Source of the DNA: Petrosia ficiformis
Lineage: Eukaryota; Porifera; Demospongiae; Haplosclerida; Petrosiidae
Assembly (NCBI GenBank): GCA_947044365.1
Contig: OX345636.1
Coordinates: 7,460,001-7,524,000 of the forward strand
Reading direction: 5' to 3'
Length of the DNA: 64,000 nt
Part shown: positions 30,116 to 42,125 of the stretch, piece by piece
Numbering within the stretch: position 1 is the first letter of the stretch
Layout: each line of letters starts with the position of its first letter
Notes under the pieces: model-generated
What the model was told of the DNA's origin: nothing
The model's input: only the letters and a program-made list of their open reading frames with translations
The model's database searches: none
Program-made: the position numbers and the translations under genes

Positions 30116-30301
30116 TCAAGCATGTGATATCTTAAGAAGCCATGGTCTATATCTTCTGGAACATATTTACACACACACACCGCTATATCCACCATGGTTA
30201 ATTAGCTTAATGATCAACATTAAAGTTTATTAATATTGCAATGTGATTATGATAAGAAAACATTAAATGGTGGGTATATTGAGTTTATTGTTATAACTGG
30301 T

Positions 30302-31600
30302 TTATTGATTGATGTGAAGATTAATATTGAAGACACCTCCATGTACAGTTTGAAAGTTGAGTGTTTTCAAGGCATCGCTAGGAGGAATGGGTGGCAGACT
30401 TTCGATGGGAGGCTTGCATTCTAAAGTCAAATTGGCTTGGTTTTCATCATTTCCCTTTTGTTTGCTTGTAACTGTGGCTTTACAAGCTGTTTGTATTTGA
30501 TGAACAGAGGTTCGCTCATATGATCTCAAGCCTTCTTTAGATAAGTGTCCAGAGCGTTCCATGATTACCTTTTCTGGGTTGGAGGCACTGTTCATCCGGG
30601 AAATTGAATTTGCACGCAGGCTGTGATTTGATTTATTCTCAACATCAATACCAGCTTGTGAACAAATATCCTTCAACTTTGTGTCAAGTTTGTTGTGGCC
30701 TATTGTCATAACAGAATACTATGGGGCAGAATCTTCAATTGGTACTTTTGTTAAAGGCTTGCAATAAAACACACTGTTTTCATGAAGACCATCAGGAAGT
30801 TTGGGGATATATAATTTGAGAAGAAAAACATGGCAACGATTAGCAACTTCAGGTCTAGCATATTGACAAATTTTCTTATTTTCAAGGTTTAACTGCTTTC
30901 TACCCCCAGGGCGGTTCTTGGATCCATGCTCTACATACTCAACAAATTCCAGCATTTGATTTGGGCAATCCGGATCTGGTTCATAACCAAAATTCAACTG
31001 AGCCAGTGTTAAATTGCAATGTTCTCAGCCACTTCTCAAAACAATGTTCAACCCATTATAACTGCATTCAAAAGACCATCTGGGGTTTCTGAATTTAGAA
31101 CTGTGCTCTCCCATAATTTGTCTTCTTCTTCATTAGTTATAATACCTGCTTTTGTTGTTGATGTTCCTATTCCTTCCTTGTGTAGTTTCTTGTAAAGATT
31201 TTCAAGAAGTGCATGAAGAGACTCGAATTCACCATCTGGATTCTGAATTTTGAGTTTATATGGTGAGTTAGTTAGTGTCAATGTATCGACTCAATCCACA
31301 CATTATGGACACCAGGCTTCTTGGACAGTATGGATCCCCATTTGATTTACGAACCTCAGAGACAAATGTACACAAACAATCACGTACTTCCTTTGCCTCA
31401 TTTCTCAGTAAAATCTCATTTGGTGGCCCACTTCTGCCAGACTGCTTGCGGGTTTCTAACCAGTCCTCGAAAATATTTACAGCCCATTGTGTGACTTTTT
31501 CAGTATTTTGCGGAGTGATCTTCTTCTTAAGACTGTCTGTTTCCGATGATGAAGAAACAAAAGAGAAACGCCCATCTATTTGTTCTTTCTTTTTCTATTT
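30302..31600 (-). pseudogene. Crypton-type tyrosine recombinase (DUF3504), broken
   Basis: Reading the minus strand: EQIDGRFSFVSSSSETDS, TEKVTQWAVNIFEDW, VRKSNGDPYCPRSLVSIMCG, TTKAGIITNEEEDKLWESTV, then FGYEPDPDCPNQMLEFVEY and the C-terminal catalytic part NHSLRANSISRM (H-x-x-R), SGHLSKEGLRSYERTS (GH, then the nucleophile Tyr). This order matches DUF3504 proteins (KIAA1958/Crypton type), related to tyrosine recombinases that cut and rejoin DNA through a Tyr. Damage: a small deletion with frameshift near 31050 (LLNAV / NIVLRSG), TGA in SG*EH near 31005, and TAG at 30720 where Trp is expected (SAP*YS). An acceptor-like CTAAAATAG lies before the first readable codons near 31600. Flanking direct repeats (29971-30115 and 31562-31701) place it in a mobile unit. 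Confidence 0.8.
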
Positions 31601-31701
31601 TAGCGACAAAGACAGCTTCATTTGTGTGTTTACACGCTTCATGGCCTTCACTCTCTTAGACTTTCTGTGACTGCGCATGCGTATGTGCAAAACCATGACG
31701 T
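31562..31701. repeat. long direct repeat, right copy
   Basis: Same orientation as 29971-30115. It overlaps the first readable codons of the recombinase, so the left copy duplicates this 5' region at the gene's 3' side. Confidence 0.75.
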
Positions 31702-31706
31702 CATAC

Positions 31707-31875
31707 CAGTGATGATATATGGCATATATCCCTGCTGTACTCGTGAACGAACTTTGATGTGGTTGTATAACTTCCCTGCGGTTGTATAACTGCCCTGTGG
31801 TCGGGGATATATGCCATATACATGTATACGCCCTGTTGGCTCTTTGATGTTTCTGTTAACTATGGTATATATATG
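31707..31875. repeat. inverted repeats at the right of the Crypton block
   Basis: gatatatggcatatatccc (about 31705) pairs with ggggatatatgccatatac (about 31803). Further out, ctttgatgtttctgttaac followed by tatggtatata (31842-31872) mirrors tatagctaacagaaacatca near 29862, suggesting the true ends of the unit. Confidence 0.6.
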
Positions 31876-32083
31876 TATAATTATATATATTATCTACATA
31901 AAAAAACCTAAAGAAACCCCATTATTATGATGATTTTGCAGTCTACTTATTTTCCAGCTTGTACATGTATATATAGGAAAATGGAAAGCCAAATGAATAT
32001 ATAACTTATTAATTAGGAAGTTAATTATTTTCACTGTATATATATAATTATATATATAGTTGGAAGGAAAATAATTAACTTCC

Positions 32084-32118
<35 letters not shown>

Positions 32119-33548
32119 GTATCTATATAATAATGCCGTTGTCTGTCTGTCACAATTAAATTCCCTTGCAACAAAGACCCAGAAAATCATTAGATGTTGA
32201 TGTGCGTGCGTTGATGTGATGTAATAAAATGAGGCGTTGACAGTAAATTTGACATTTGTGCATTGAAAAAGAAGCTTTGAGCGATAATCAGCGACAGAAA
32301 TAGACAAAGAGAGAGAATAACTTTGGAGATAGTAGTAGAATGAGAGTTTAGGATAGATAGAGGACAAACATGGACTTAGGCATGGAGGGAGAAGAGCTTT
32401 GGAGACAGTAGTATAAAGAGTGTTCAGGAGATCTTTAGATAGAGAGAGAGAGACATAGATGGAAAAGGAAAACACTAGCTGATATAATTATAGAGAGAAG
32501 CTTAGCTAACATCTGATAGAGATAGGAACACAGACAAGACTAATTGATATAGAGAGAGAAGCCCAGCTAACATCCGATAAAGATAGACAAATGAATGAGC
32601 CTGTAGTGTACTGCACTTAGAATGTACTACAGGAGTGAATTTGGGAGCTCTTTGGATACAGAAATTCCATAGCAACAGTATGTAGTGTCTATGTCCGCAA
32701 TTGCTTGACAATTGTTTGAACAATTTTTACACACAGTCGGAGAGAGAGCAAGAGACGTATCATTTAGTTTATTCATTTATTAAACAAAAATGATAATACA
32801 TTCATTTGTATTATAAATATATTATATTTATATCACTAGAACATACTATGCTTGCCTAGCTTAAACCGCTGAAGGCATGGAAAAAAGATAAGATGAGCAT
32901 ACATAAACATTTGTATCAGTTAGCAGCAGTATATATATATATGTATATATGTATATATATATATAAATATATATATATATAATTATATATATATATATAT
33001 ATATATGTGACCGTATATTAGAAAAATAATAGCAGATGTTGTGCAAAATTTGAATTTTTACTTTTTGGTATTCTGAAATAGATTGTTGTCTTGGCTACAA
33101 TTTAGTTTTTGAATCAATGAAATCGCGCAATGCGTTGCTCAGTTATGACCAGTTTAAGCCTACCGTGGTTGTCAACTTCTTATAAAAACGCGTTTTTGTC
33201 TTGCTAATTAATTATTCATACATTTCCCGCGTGTTCGTAAATTAACTCCGTTTATTCAATGTCATGTGAATCAACCGCGTGGTGGAAAGGTTAAGGTCAT
33301 TTGGACTCCATGATTTGCTGGTCTTCTCTTGAATCTGTGTTGATTCTAGGACCTCAGAAGACCTCTGAAAGGTGAGTAAGATATTTTAATGTTTGTATTA
33401 AGTGTGTAGTGAATGTTGCTAGCAGTGTGCGTAGCATTATTTAAGCGGGAAGTATCAGAGACTGTTCAATTAGCTTTGTTTTTTTATGGATAGAATATAA
33501 TTATAACTTTATTTGTATGGATGTAATAAAATGGTGTATGTGTGGAAG
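31876..33548. other. no confident gene; TA-rich tracts
   Basis: Contains (TA)n runs near 32085-32115 and 32928-33006 and purine-rich gagaga stretches. A phrase gaaagGTGAGTAAG at 33366-33378 looks like a splice donor on the plus strand but no exon was recognised. The 3' end of the gene at 33549 may extend here. Confidence 0.35.
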
Positions 33549-35177
33549 TTAGCTATTTATCCTCTTGCATGAACGACGGTTGTGGCCTGCCTGACCACAG
33601 TTTCCACAAATTCTTTGTCGCTTTGCAGGAGGAAGTGTGGAGGTAGGCAACTGAAACTGTACTCTAGAAGTTGGTGCTACAGATCGAGGTGATGATACAG
33701 GGGTTGGTACTGGTGTTCCTGGTCGTGGTACTGATGGCAAGGGGCAGGTAAGGTCTTTGGCCTTATCGGAACAGTATGGTCGAATTTTGTCGTATAAATA
33801 CCACTGTATTTCTGCTGACATCACTTGAGGTTCGATAATTGGTGGCATTTCATGTATGGTAGGATTCCATGAATCATCTTTTAATAGAGCTGATTCTATT
33901 TCAGTAGAATCTCTAAAAAATTTGGAAATTATTATTCCTTTTTTGTTGGTAGAAGCAGTAAAATGGTGGTATTTAGTAATATTACTTATCTTTTTAAGAT
34001 GTGTTGCAAAGAATGTTACCCAGTTGTAAGTGGGAACAATGACCTGCCCATTATGAGTACCCACAAGCTGGGCATGATTGATCATGACAGCTGCTGACTG
34101 TTCAACAACATTGACAATGTCATCTAAACATTCCACACGAGTTTTCCCGAATCGTTGTTTAAATAGACCGAAACAAGAGTCTGGAATAAATTTCATATGG
34201 CCTGGTATCATGAATGATAAGGTAATAGATTTATTTAAGCCTACAAGGACTCTCCATAGTAGATACTGTTGAATAAAGCAACAAGTAATTAAGTTAATTA
34301 ATGTATTGTAAAGGTAAAATTTTGCCATACCTGAATGACTGTGTTGTTCTTATTCTGACCTATGCAATTGTCAGCATGCATGGTCAGTTTCTGTTCTCCA
34401 ACCCCATAGATGGAAAGAAAGTGGTGGAGTAGGCTGGTTACTGTGTTCGACCCTTTTCCGGTGTCTACTTGTTCGTCAATGAGGTAATTAATCTTAGTGT
34501 GATAATGTAAAAGTAAATTATTGTTTGTTTTGATTTTGTTAGGTTTACCTGTTTGGGTATTCCTTCACAGCATACCCCGAATATGCCACACTTTCGAGGT
34601 GTAAGAAAATATATGGGACCAGGTTGCATTGGATCACTAGGGAAATGCACTTGTTGTGCATAGTCGAAACTCAGATGGAGAGTCATGTCAAGAGAGGAGG
34701 TAGGTGTTACATTTAGTAGTGGTGGTTGTTTGTATGTGCCATCTGGCAAACAATAAAATTTTTTCAGGTCCTCTTTGCTCATTTGATATTGCAATTTGTA
34801 AAATTGCCGTTCATATTTCGCCCTTTCTATATGTAGTTTAGCTTGCTCAAGAACCTATTTTTTTGTTGATAAAATGAAAATCAGCATGAATCAGTAATTT
34901 TATGTACCTGTTGTTTAACATCCTCTGATGCATTATTTGCGTCAGTTATAGCTCTGGAATTCGGTTGACATACCCAGCACAAATCTGACTTTGGCTTGGT
35001 GATTATAATTTGAGGTACATACTTCTTCCAGAGGGAACAGAAAGTTGTGTATGCTGCAAGACGTCTGTCGGACCGTTCATTAGCTTTAGTGTATTGAGTC
35101 CATACTAATTTTTTGGTCATGTTTGTTGGTAAGAGTTGTAAATCCATCCTTTTGTAACCAGGAATTCTTTCATGGAG
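33549..35177 (-). pseudogene. transposon-type protein with DNCIGQNKN signature and CCHC knuckle, 5' end cut
   Basis: Four exons join in phase: up to 34908 (GYKRMDLQLLPTNMTKKL through KSDLCWVCQPNS to DVKQQ), 34854-34549 (LPDGTYKQPPLLNVTP, CGIFGVCCEGIPKQ), 34492-34331 (INYLIDEQVDTGKGSNTV, LTMHADNCIGQNKNNTVIQ) and 34265-33549 (YLLWRVLVGLNKS, IPGHMKFIPDSCFGLFKQRF, then a Pro-rich linker and CGNCGQAGHNRRSC near the end, TAA at 33549). Each junction has GT-AG sites. The HADNC and GHxxFxPD segments recur in a large transposon-derived family in lower metazoans, probably an RNase H-fold nuclease; the superfamily is not assigned. The CCHC knuckle probably binds nucleic acid. The reading frame is intact for about 440 residues, but the N-terminal part is missing because a MITE-like sequence begins at about 35178. 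It may still be transcribed from a new start. Confidence 0.65.
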
Positions 35178-35385
35178 CACACTGCATTTAATTTGTCCTA
35201 CGAAGTGCTTGGAGACTTTCGAGTCCCAGTAAGCAAGTGGGTAGAAGAACACATGTAGTACTCCATGTCGGAAAAAGAGCCAAGTTTGGGATCTCGTAAG
35301 TGAACAGTGGCCAAAATATATGCAGCAGAAACGACAGTGTTGGAAATGGTAAACATTTTGAGAAACAAGCTCAGTCCTCTAAGGG
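35178..35385. mobile_element. piggyBac-like MITE fragment
   Basis: Ends AACAAGCTCAGTCCTCTAAGGG then TTAA (35386-35389), as does 1732-2186. Its body (tcctacgaagtgcttggaga, tactccatgtcgga) matches 8563-9112 in reverse. The left end is missing and abuts the coding exon. Confidence 0.65.
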
Positions 35386-35491
35386 TTAATTAACTTAACT
35401 TAACTTAAATACTAATATTTAGATATATTGACCCTAAAGCCCACAATACAAGTAAATTGTGTAGTTACAAATGATGTGTTACATGTACATG

Positions 35492-36148
35492 CAGGCATGG
35501 GGCGAAGTACTTTTAAAAGTACTTGAGTACATTCCAAGTACTTTATAAGGTTGAAATCACGAGTACAAGTACAAGCACTTGGTTTTAACAGCTGTAATCA
35601 GTACAAGTACAAGTACTTTAGTACAGTACTTAAGCACTTTTACTCACTATCTTCAATATTACATAGTAAAACAATTGGAAATAGTAACTAGAAATAATTA
35701 AAAAAGTTATTACTAACATTAACTTAGAAAATCTAGAGTCATTCAGTCTACATCTTTCTGGTGTAAAAACTTTTCCTGCTGTACTAAATAAACGTTCTAC
35801 AGCTGCGGATGATGACGGCACCGATAGAACCCTTTTCACCAGTGGTGTAAGTTTCTGGTATAGATTTGACACTTCTCATATATAAAAGACAGTCGCTACT
35901 GTTTGAAAATCCTTGATACTATAACAGTATACACAATCACACATAGCTAGTTTTAACACCTGTAATGTTAACTAACTGTGTTAAAGTACTTTAATGTGCT
36001 TCAAAGTACTTAGGAAGTACAGGAATGTTTTACACTGTGCTTAAGTACAAGTACCTATTAGATGTCAATAAAAGTACTTAAATACATTACAAGTACTGTG
36101 CTTAAGCATGCTCAAGCACGAGTACCAAAGTGCTTCGCCCCATGCCTG
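35492..36148 (-). mobile_element. hAT transposon, internally deleted, 8-bp target duplication
   Basis: Terminal inverted repeats CAGGCATGGGGCGAAG (35492) and CTTCGCCCCATGCCTG (to 36148) are exact over 16 bp and continue imperfectly. TGTACATG stands directly before (35484-35491) and after (36149-36156), the 8-bp duplication expected of hAT elements. Both ends are rich in AAGTACTT-type motifs. It keeps a fragment of its transposase. Confidence 0.93.
35630..35872 (-). pseudogene. hAT transposase C-terminal dimerisation domain fragment
   Basis: VLSVPSSSAAVERLFSTAGK followed by CRLNDSRFSKLMLV is the standard hAT C-terminal domain that mediates dimerisation. Only about 50 residues are recognisable and the catalytic core is absent, so this copy cannot make an active enzyme. 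It sits inside the terminal inverted repeats 35492/36148. Confidence 0.85.
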
Positions 36149-36159
36149 TGTACATGTAT

Positions 36160-36999
36160 ATGAAACAATATTTGTATTATTTATATAATGCATTTCTATA
36201 CACATGACATTTCAGTATAACTGACATGACTTTGTGCTATGTGACACCATTAACTTGAGAGAAGATGAAGCTGATAAGGAACTTGTACATGTAGGTTACT
36301 TCAAAATACCCATCAGACTCTGTGTTAATAATACATGTATATACATGTACAGTATTTGTATTAGCTAAATACATGTAAATGTATGTGTACATGTATATTA
36401 GATTGACAACATTATGATATTCTTTTAAAAAAAGGTCACCATAATAACAAAATATTATCCAACCATGCGTTCCACACCAGTAAAACATCTTGTAGGTATC
36501 AAACAGTACCTGAAACACCATCAACAACTCATTCAGACTACTACAGTACTAGATCTATCTAAAAACTTGCTTTTTATAGCATACTGTACAACAACAGTAA
36601 TACTCATGAGCACATAAATGGAGCACCTTCTGTTGACATTTACCTCTTTTTACTAACTCAATTGCTACCTACAAAAGCCTACCAAACACTACTAAATAAG
36701 CCATGAATATTATTTAATTAACTCAATATTTCAGTATGCAAACAGAAATGATTTGTCGTATCATTTTACTGTATTGATATCTAAATACTGATATATCACT
36801 GAGCCTTTGGTAGTACTCTCATTTATAGTTGGTCTGCTTTATGCACTCATCTAATAGATTGATTGTATACAAATATACTTAGCAGTTGTGAATCATTATT
36901 ATATTTCCATCTGGTTCTATTCATGATATATGTATATTCATGATTTTGTAGATGGTGCATTTGTTAACATAGCGTACATTAATCTCCTGTGTACCCAGA
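36160..36999. other. no confident gene
   Basis: A minus-strand frame at about 36508-36350 follows GTGTTTCAG and reads FDTYKMFYWCGTHGWIIFC; it could be an exon but nothing supports it beyond the acceptor. Confidence 0.25.
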
Positions 37000-37047
37000 T
37001 ATTTTGATGAGGTTATTACATTATTGATCTCTAGATCACCTGTTGAG
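37000..37047 (+). CDS. possible 48-bp exon
   Basis: Bounded by TGTACCCAG and GTTGAG|GTAAGT, it reads YFDEVITLLISRSPVE in one frame. Good splice sites and amphipathic, protein-like content, but too short to identify. Confidence 0.25.
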
Positions 37048-37220
37048 GTAAGTAATGGAAATCTAAATAGTATTCTACATTATTTGTACAAATATATTAT
37101 TACAAACATGGGCTTTAGTGATAATATCTGGTATTCCTACAGGTATATAACATCTCCTGTAGCTTCATGAAATCAGGAGAAGATAAATAATATGTAATTA
37201 TGATGAACTCTTGGACTGTA

Positions 37221-37778
37221 GTAGTTACATGTAACTTCAATACCACTAAGGTACCTAATTGTGTTGCCATGGGCTCGTAACTTCAATACCACTAAGGTAC
37301 CTAATTGTGTTGCAATGGGTTCGTAACTTCAATACCACTAAGGTACCTAATTGTGTTGCAATGGGCTCGTAACTTCAATACCACTAAGGTACCTAATTGT
37401 GTTGCAATGGGCTCGTAACTTCAATACCACTAAGGTACCTAATTGTGTTGCAATGGGCTCGTAACTTCAATACCACTAAGGTACCTAATTGTGTTGCCAT
37501 GGGCTCGTAACTTCAATACCACTAAGGTACCTAATTGTGTTGCAATGGGCTCGTAACTTCAATACCACTAAGGTACCTAATTGTGTTGCAATGGGCTCGT
37601 AACTTCAATACCACTAAGGTACCTAATTGTGTTGCAATGGGCTCGTAACTTCAATACCACTAAGGTACCTAATTGTGTTGCAATGGGCTCGTAACTTCAA
37701 TACCACTAAGGTACCTAATTGTGTTGCAATGGGCTCGTAACTTCAATACCACTAAGGTAGCTAATTGTGTTGCAATGG
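37221..37778. repeat. 46-bp minisatellite, about twelve copies
   Basis: The unit begins gtaacttcaataccactaag; copies are nearly identical, differing mainly at ttgcaatggg versus ttgccatggg. Confidence 0.97.
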
Positions 37779-38609
37779 GATCTTCTTTTACAATATAAAC
37801 ATCAAAGACTACCATTTATAGCATCAACTCAAACACAGACTTTTATACCTCTTTTGATTGGCTTCTTTTTCATGTATTTTTTTTTAATGATGACCTTAAA
37901 TTTTGCGTTTTACATATGTGACTTCCTAAAAAATTCTTCTTTTTAGCTAAATAACTTCCACTATATAAAATGCAATGGTTATAGAGCACCCCCAAATGAC
38001 TCATTAATTGCCTCTCCCACAAATTTTAACGATGTAAGCAATTGGTTAAATTTCATCATAGCTTTATCAACCCTCAATTCCTTGAGACATTATATCTTGT
38101 TATTAACATACCATGTACACTATTAGTAATTGAGCTAATTATTTCTAGTATGTCAAATTCAGCTCATACTCTTTCAATAGTTGGTCTTTATTAGTGAAAT
38201 GTAAGAGTTAATTAAATAAATTGCATTTTGTATTCACCTGCCTACCTACTTATATAATGCACATGTTTGTATCCCCTATCAAAAGCGTTTGCCAGTAATG
38301 CACATGTGTATGACACGAATGTGCCACTTAAGTTGCATCTGATATGTACTGTAGTATATTTAATCCTACTACCTCTAACCCTATATAGAATTACATGTAC
38401 ATGTTCTTGTGCTCTGCCCAGGATATTTAGAGTGGTGGTTGGATTCTACATTGGATTTAGTGCTGTTTATCTTAATTCTGTCTCGGTAGCCTATACTTGA
38501 GAGGTGGTTAATTTGGGGTTTTTCCTGACCAGTGTGGGCAGAACAGTGATGTTTGGTATACATTGCTTGTAAACTCAATACACATATGTAATAATTATAC
38601 ATGTAGACT

Positions 38610-38965
38610 TTATGTACATGTACAAGTACATTTACTAGTGTACTGTACACTCATTATGTACACTTTATGTACATGTACATTTACAAGTGTACTGTACACT
38701 CATTATGTACACTTTATGTACAAGTACATTTACATGTGTACTGTACACTCATTATGTACACTTTATGTACAAGTACATTTACATGTGTACTGTACACTCA
38801 TTATGTACGCTTTTTGTACAAGTACATTTACAAGTGTACTGTACACTCATTATGTACACTTTATGTACAAGTACATTTACAAGTGTACTGTACACTCAAT
38901 ATGTACACTTTATATACATGTACATTTACAAGTGTACTGTACACTCATTATGTACATGTACACTT
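38610..38965. repeat. 49-bp minisatellite, about seven copies
   Basis: The unit includes tgtacactttatgtacatgt and gtgtactgtacactcatta. Overlapping frames here are artefacts. Confidence 0.95.
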
Positions 38966-38987
38966 TATGAACATTCTTTTATCATAT

Positions 38988-39155
38988 CATGTACATGTAC
39001 ATATTCATATGTCATGTACATGTTCATATGTCATGTACATGTTCATATGTCATGTACATGTTCACATGTCATGTACATGTTCATATGTCATGTACATGTT
39101 CACATGTCATGTACATGTTCATATGTCATGTACATGTTCATATGTCATGTATATA
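38988..39155. repeat. 19-bp minisatellite, about eight copies
   Basis: The unit catgtacatgttcatatgt is repeated with ATA/ACA variants, directly after the 49-bp array. Confidence 0.95.
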
Positions 39156-39159
39156 ATGT

Positions 39160-42125
39160 CCATTACTAACTGTGCGTGCATGTATCACTGTGAGTAATTA
39201 CCAGTGTTTTCCCTTGAAGAATAGTCCAAGCGCACAGAAAAACCACTCCCCTAATTAATTACATAACCACACTGTTTACCACACCTTACTTTGCTAACTT
39301 CAGTACATTGCATTACCTCCTTATCTAACAGCCCACTAAATCTAATGTATTAACATGCTAATTAAACTTAGCTTTTTTGCAATCTAAATCTGTGTGCTAA
39401 ATGTCAGTTTAACAACTAACTCCTTTCAGCTCTATAACTCACCTTTTATAAGACTCAACATTTTAAATTAGTTTACTGGAAAGAAGAATTCTTAAGAAAG
39501 CCGTTTATGTAAACTTTATGCTTTCTATCAGCAGGAAGACAGCAAAGCAAACGTTTGAAGGGCAACACCCACGTTTTTACCCACTTGTATATATAATTTT
39601 CAAAATTTAAACATTTAACTCACTTAGTTAGACAGAAGACCTACTAAGAAAGCCATAGATACCAAAAACAATCTTTGTTAGTTGCAAGAAAGAACCTAGG
39701 CGAGTGTTTGAAAGTCCAGTAGTCAGTCAAAATGCACGCTTACATGGTATGGAGCAATAATTATTAATTAATTGAAGGCATGTTATTACCACACCCACTT
39801 CCTGCTAGTATTTACCTGTGTCTTAGATTAATTATTAATTACTACACAATAGTCACCCTGTTATGTTAAGATTTCAGATTACATTGTACATACAATATGT
39901 GTCATCTTTTAAGTATGGTGAATGTGGAAAACATCTTCTCTCCTCTGTATGTGATATGAAACACTACATATTACGCATCCTCACACATGTATTAACACAC
40001 ACGTATATATATACCAACCACAATAATTATTATACTCTCCCTCTCTCTCTCTATTTCAGATTATCATACTTCCCACTTATTTCAAGCTATGGTTGTTGAG
40101 TTGCAATAAAGAACTGACAACTTAAACACCAGTTGTAAAATTTAATGTTGATGTCCTTTTTTTCATTTTATTATTAATTCTGGTGTTGATAATATACTGC
40201 ATACATGGAGTGAGAATGACATTCAACCAAGACCAGTTTCCAGCCCCCCACCTAATATAACAAAGGCGATGGAACTACTCTGGACAAGGAGCTAGTTGCC
40301 ATTGTGACCGAGAGTAAAGCTAGTATATGTTAGTGATGAATATCACATCTTTAATCCATGCCAGTCATATGATAAATAGTAAACTCAAGTTTTTAAGAGT
40401 ATGCGAGATGCCCAAACGGTAATCAAGAGTATTAAAATTATAAAGCTAATTTCAACTTTCATAGTGAGTGCATGTATTCAATCAAGCAATAATGGATCAT
40501 AGCATTCTATCCTTTTACAAAATACTTGTAACAAGGCAAAAGGAAGCTGTGCTTTTATTGTGTTTGGTATTGTATGTTTTACCACATAATGTATTTAAAT
40601 AACCTTTGTATGTATGTGTAGTACATATTTAATTAACATGCAAGTGCATTTGAAAGACAATTCAATAAGCGGAAATTTAATCTGAGAAGCACTTTGATCA
40701 TGCAGACCTAAATTTTATTAATTAGTAATTTAGTATTTGAAATCTAGAAAAAAATAATGTGTGTGGTATTTTGAAAAAAATATTGTAATTATAATTACGT
40801 ACTCCAATGTAACAACTGTGTTTTTATACTAATACATGACTCCAAGTGCATATTGATCCATTTCAGTGTTTTTTGTATGCATATATTATATAAATTATAT
40901 ACACCATATAATAAAATTATGATGTGGCTATACTGGGCAATAGAAATCCAATACACATGGAAATGTCAAAGTTATGGTCCTGCTCTGTGGATCAAAGTTT
41001 ATATTGTTCAGTCTGCAAGTTTTGTTCTTACACACACACACACACAAAAAAAATTCAATCCCAGCGGGTTTTGATCATACCATATTAGTTTATCCAAGTT
41101 ATGGTACATGCAATCAAACCCTGCCTGCAACCCCAACTGTGATCGAAATGAGAGCGTGTATAAATTCACATTCATTTGTCAATTGCAGTTGCAAACACTC
41201 TTTTACAAGCAATGTGGTACACTGAAATTAAAGAACTATGAATACTTGTAACATGTTACAAGATTTAAACAAGTGTGGTTTATAGAGACAATAACTTGAT
41301 AATAATTAAATCATGCAAAAATGAAGTAAGATATACAATTCAGCTGAAGAAAGCCTCTTAGTAGTTAGTGTATAAGTGCTGGTAACACAGTGATCTGCAA
41401 TACCTGAAATTTGGAAAAAAATTATCATTTGCTATCATTATTTACATCACCAAACTGACATTCTGATTTTATGTCATGGTCGAGAATTGTATTATCATGA
41501 AGATAATTCAATGAAAACAGAAAATAAACCAAATAAGATATTTTTCCAATCTATTAGTAGCAAATTAGATTCAAGATATTGCAGATCATCATTGTGTATT
41601 GTTCTTAAAGGAATATGACCTCCCATGATATAGTATAACTAAAAATATTAAATGAAAAAAATAATAAAGATGTATGAGTTGAATGAGTTTAAGGTTGAGA
41701 GTACAAAGACACATAGTAGGCAAATGTAGTAAAAAATGTAGGCACCAGTGATATTGGACATTGAATCCTTAATTTGTTTTTGGCTCAACAAACAAATCAA
41801 TGCTGGCAGACATTTTGGTTGGCAGTAATATACACAGATAATATTATACAACACTGCCTACCGTGTCTGTAGCCCTAGATAAAGCATCATCCAGTGTATG
41901 TATGGTCATTGGTTTTTGATAATTTGTGTGTTAGAGGCTGCAAATTATCTTTACTTATATGGTCTATTTCTATGATCCTTACCTTCAAAAAAACTAATCT
42001 ATTTGCTTACTTCTATATTTTAATAAAATTTCAAATTCTTCAAAAGAAGACGAGCTTCAGTAGTGTTTTGTTTATATTACTTCCCAGCTTCTTTAGCTTT
42101 AATTTGTGTGCCATTGTGACTGTTT
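39160..42125. other. no confident gene
   Basis: A short plus-strand frame at about 40205-40306 (NDIQPRPVSSPPPNITKAME, then TAG at 40304) looks protein-like but has no clear acceptor. A (CA)n run lies at 41030-41045. Otherwise AT-rich DNA without recognisable content. Confidence 0.3.

Noticed and set aside
31275..31670. 131-codon plus frame
   Set aside because: Antisense of the Crypton recombinase, which has clear family motifs on the minus strand.
37221..37778. Regular repeats that might suggest a CRISPR array
   Set aside because: Pure head-to-tail tandem repeats with no unique spacers, in animal DNA.
38563..39197. Frames of 135-176 codons
   Set aside because: Arise from 49-bp and 19-bp tandem repeats of gtacatgt motifs.
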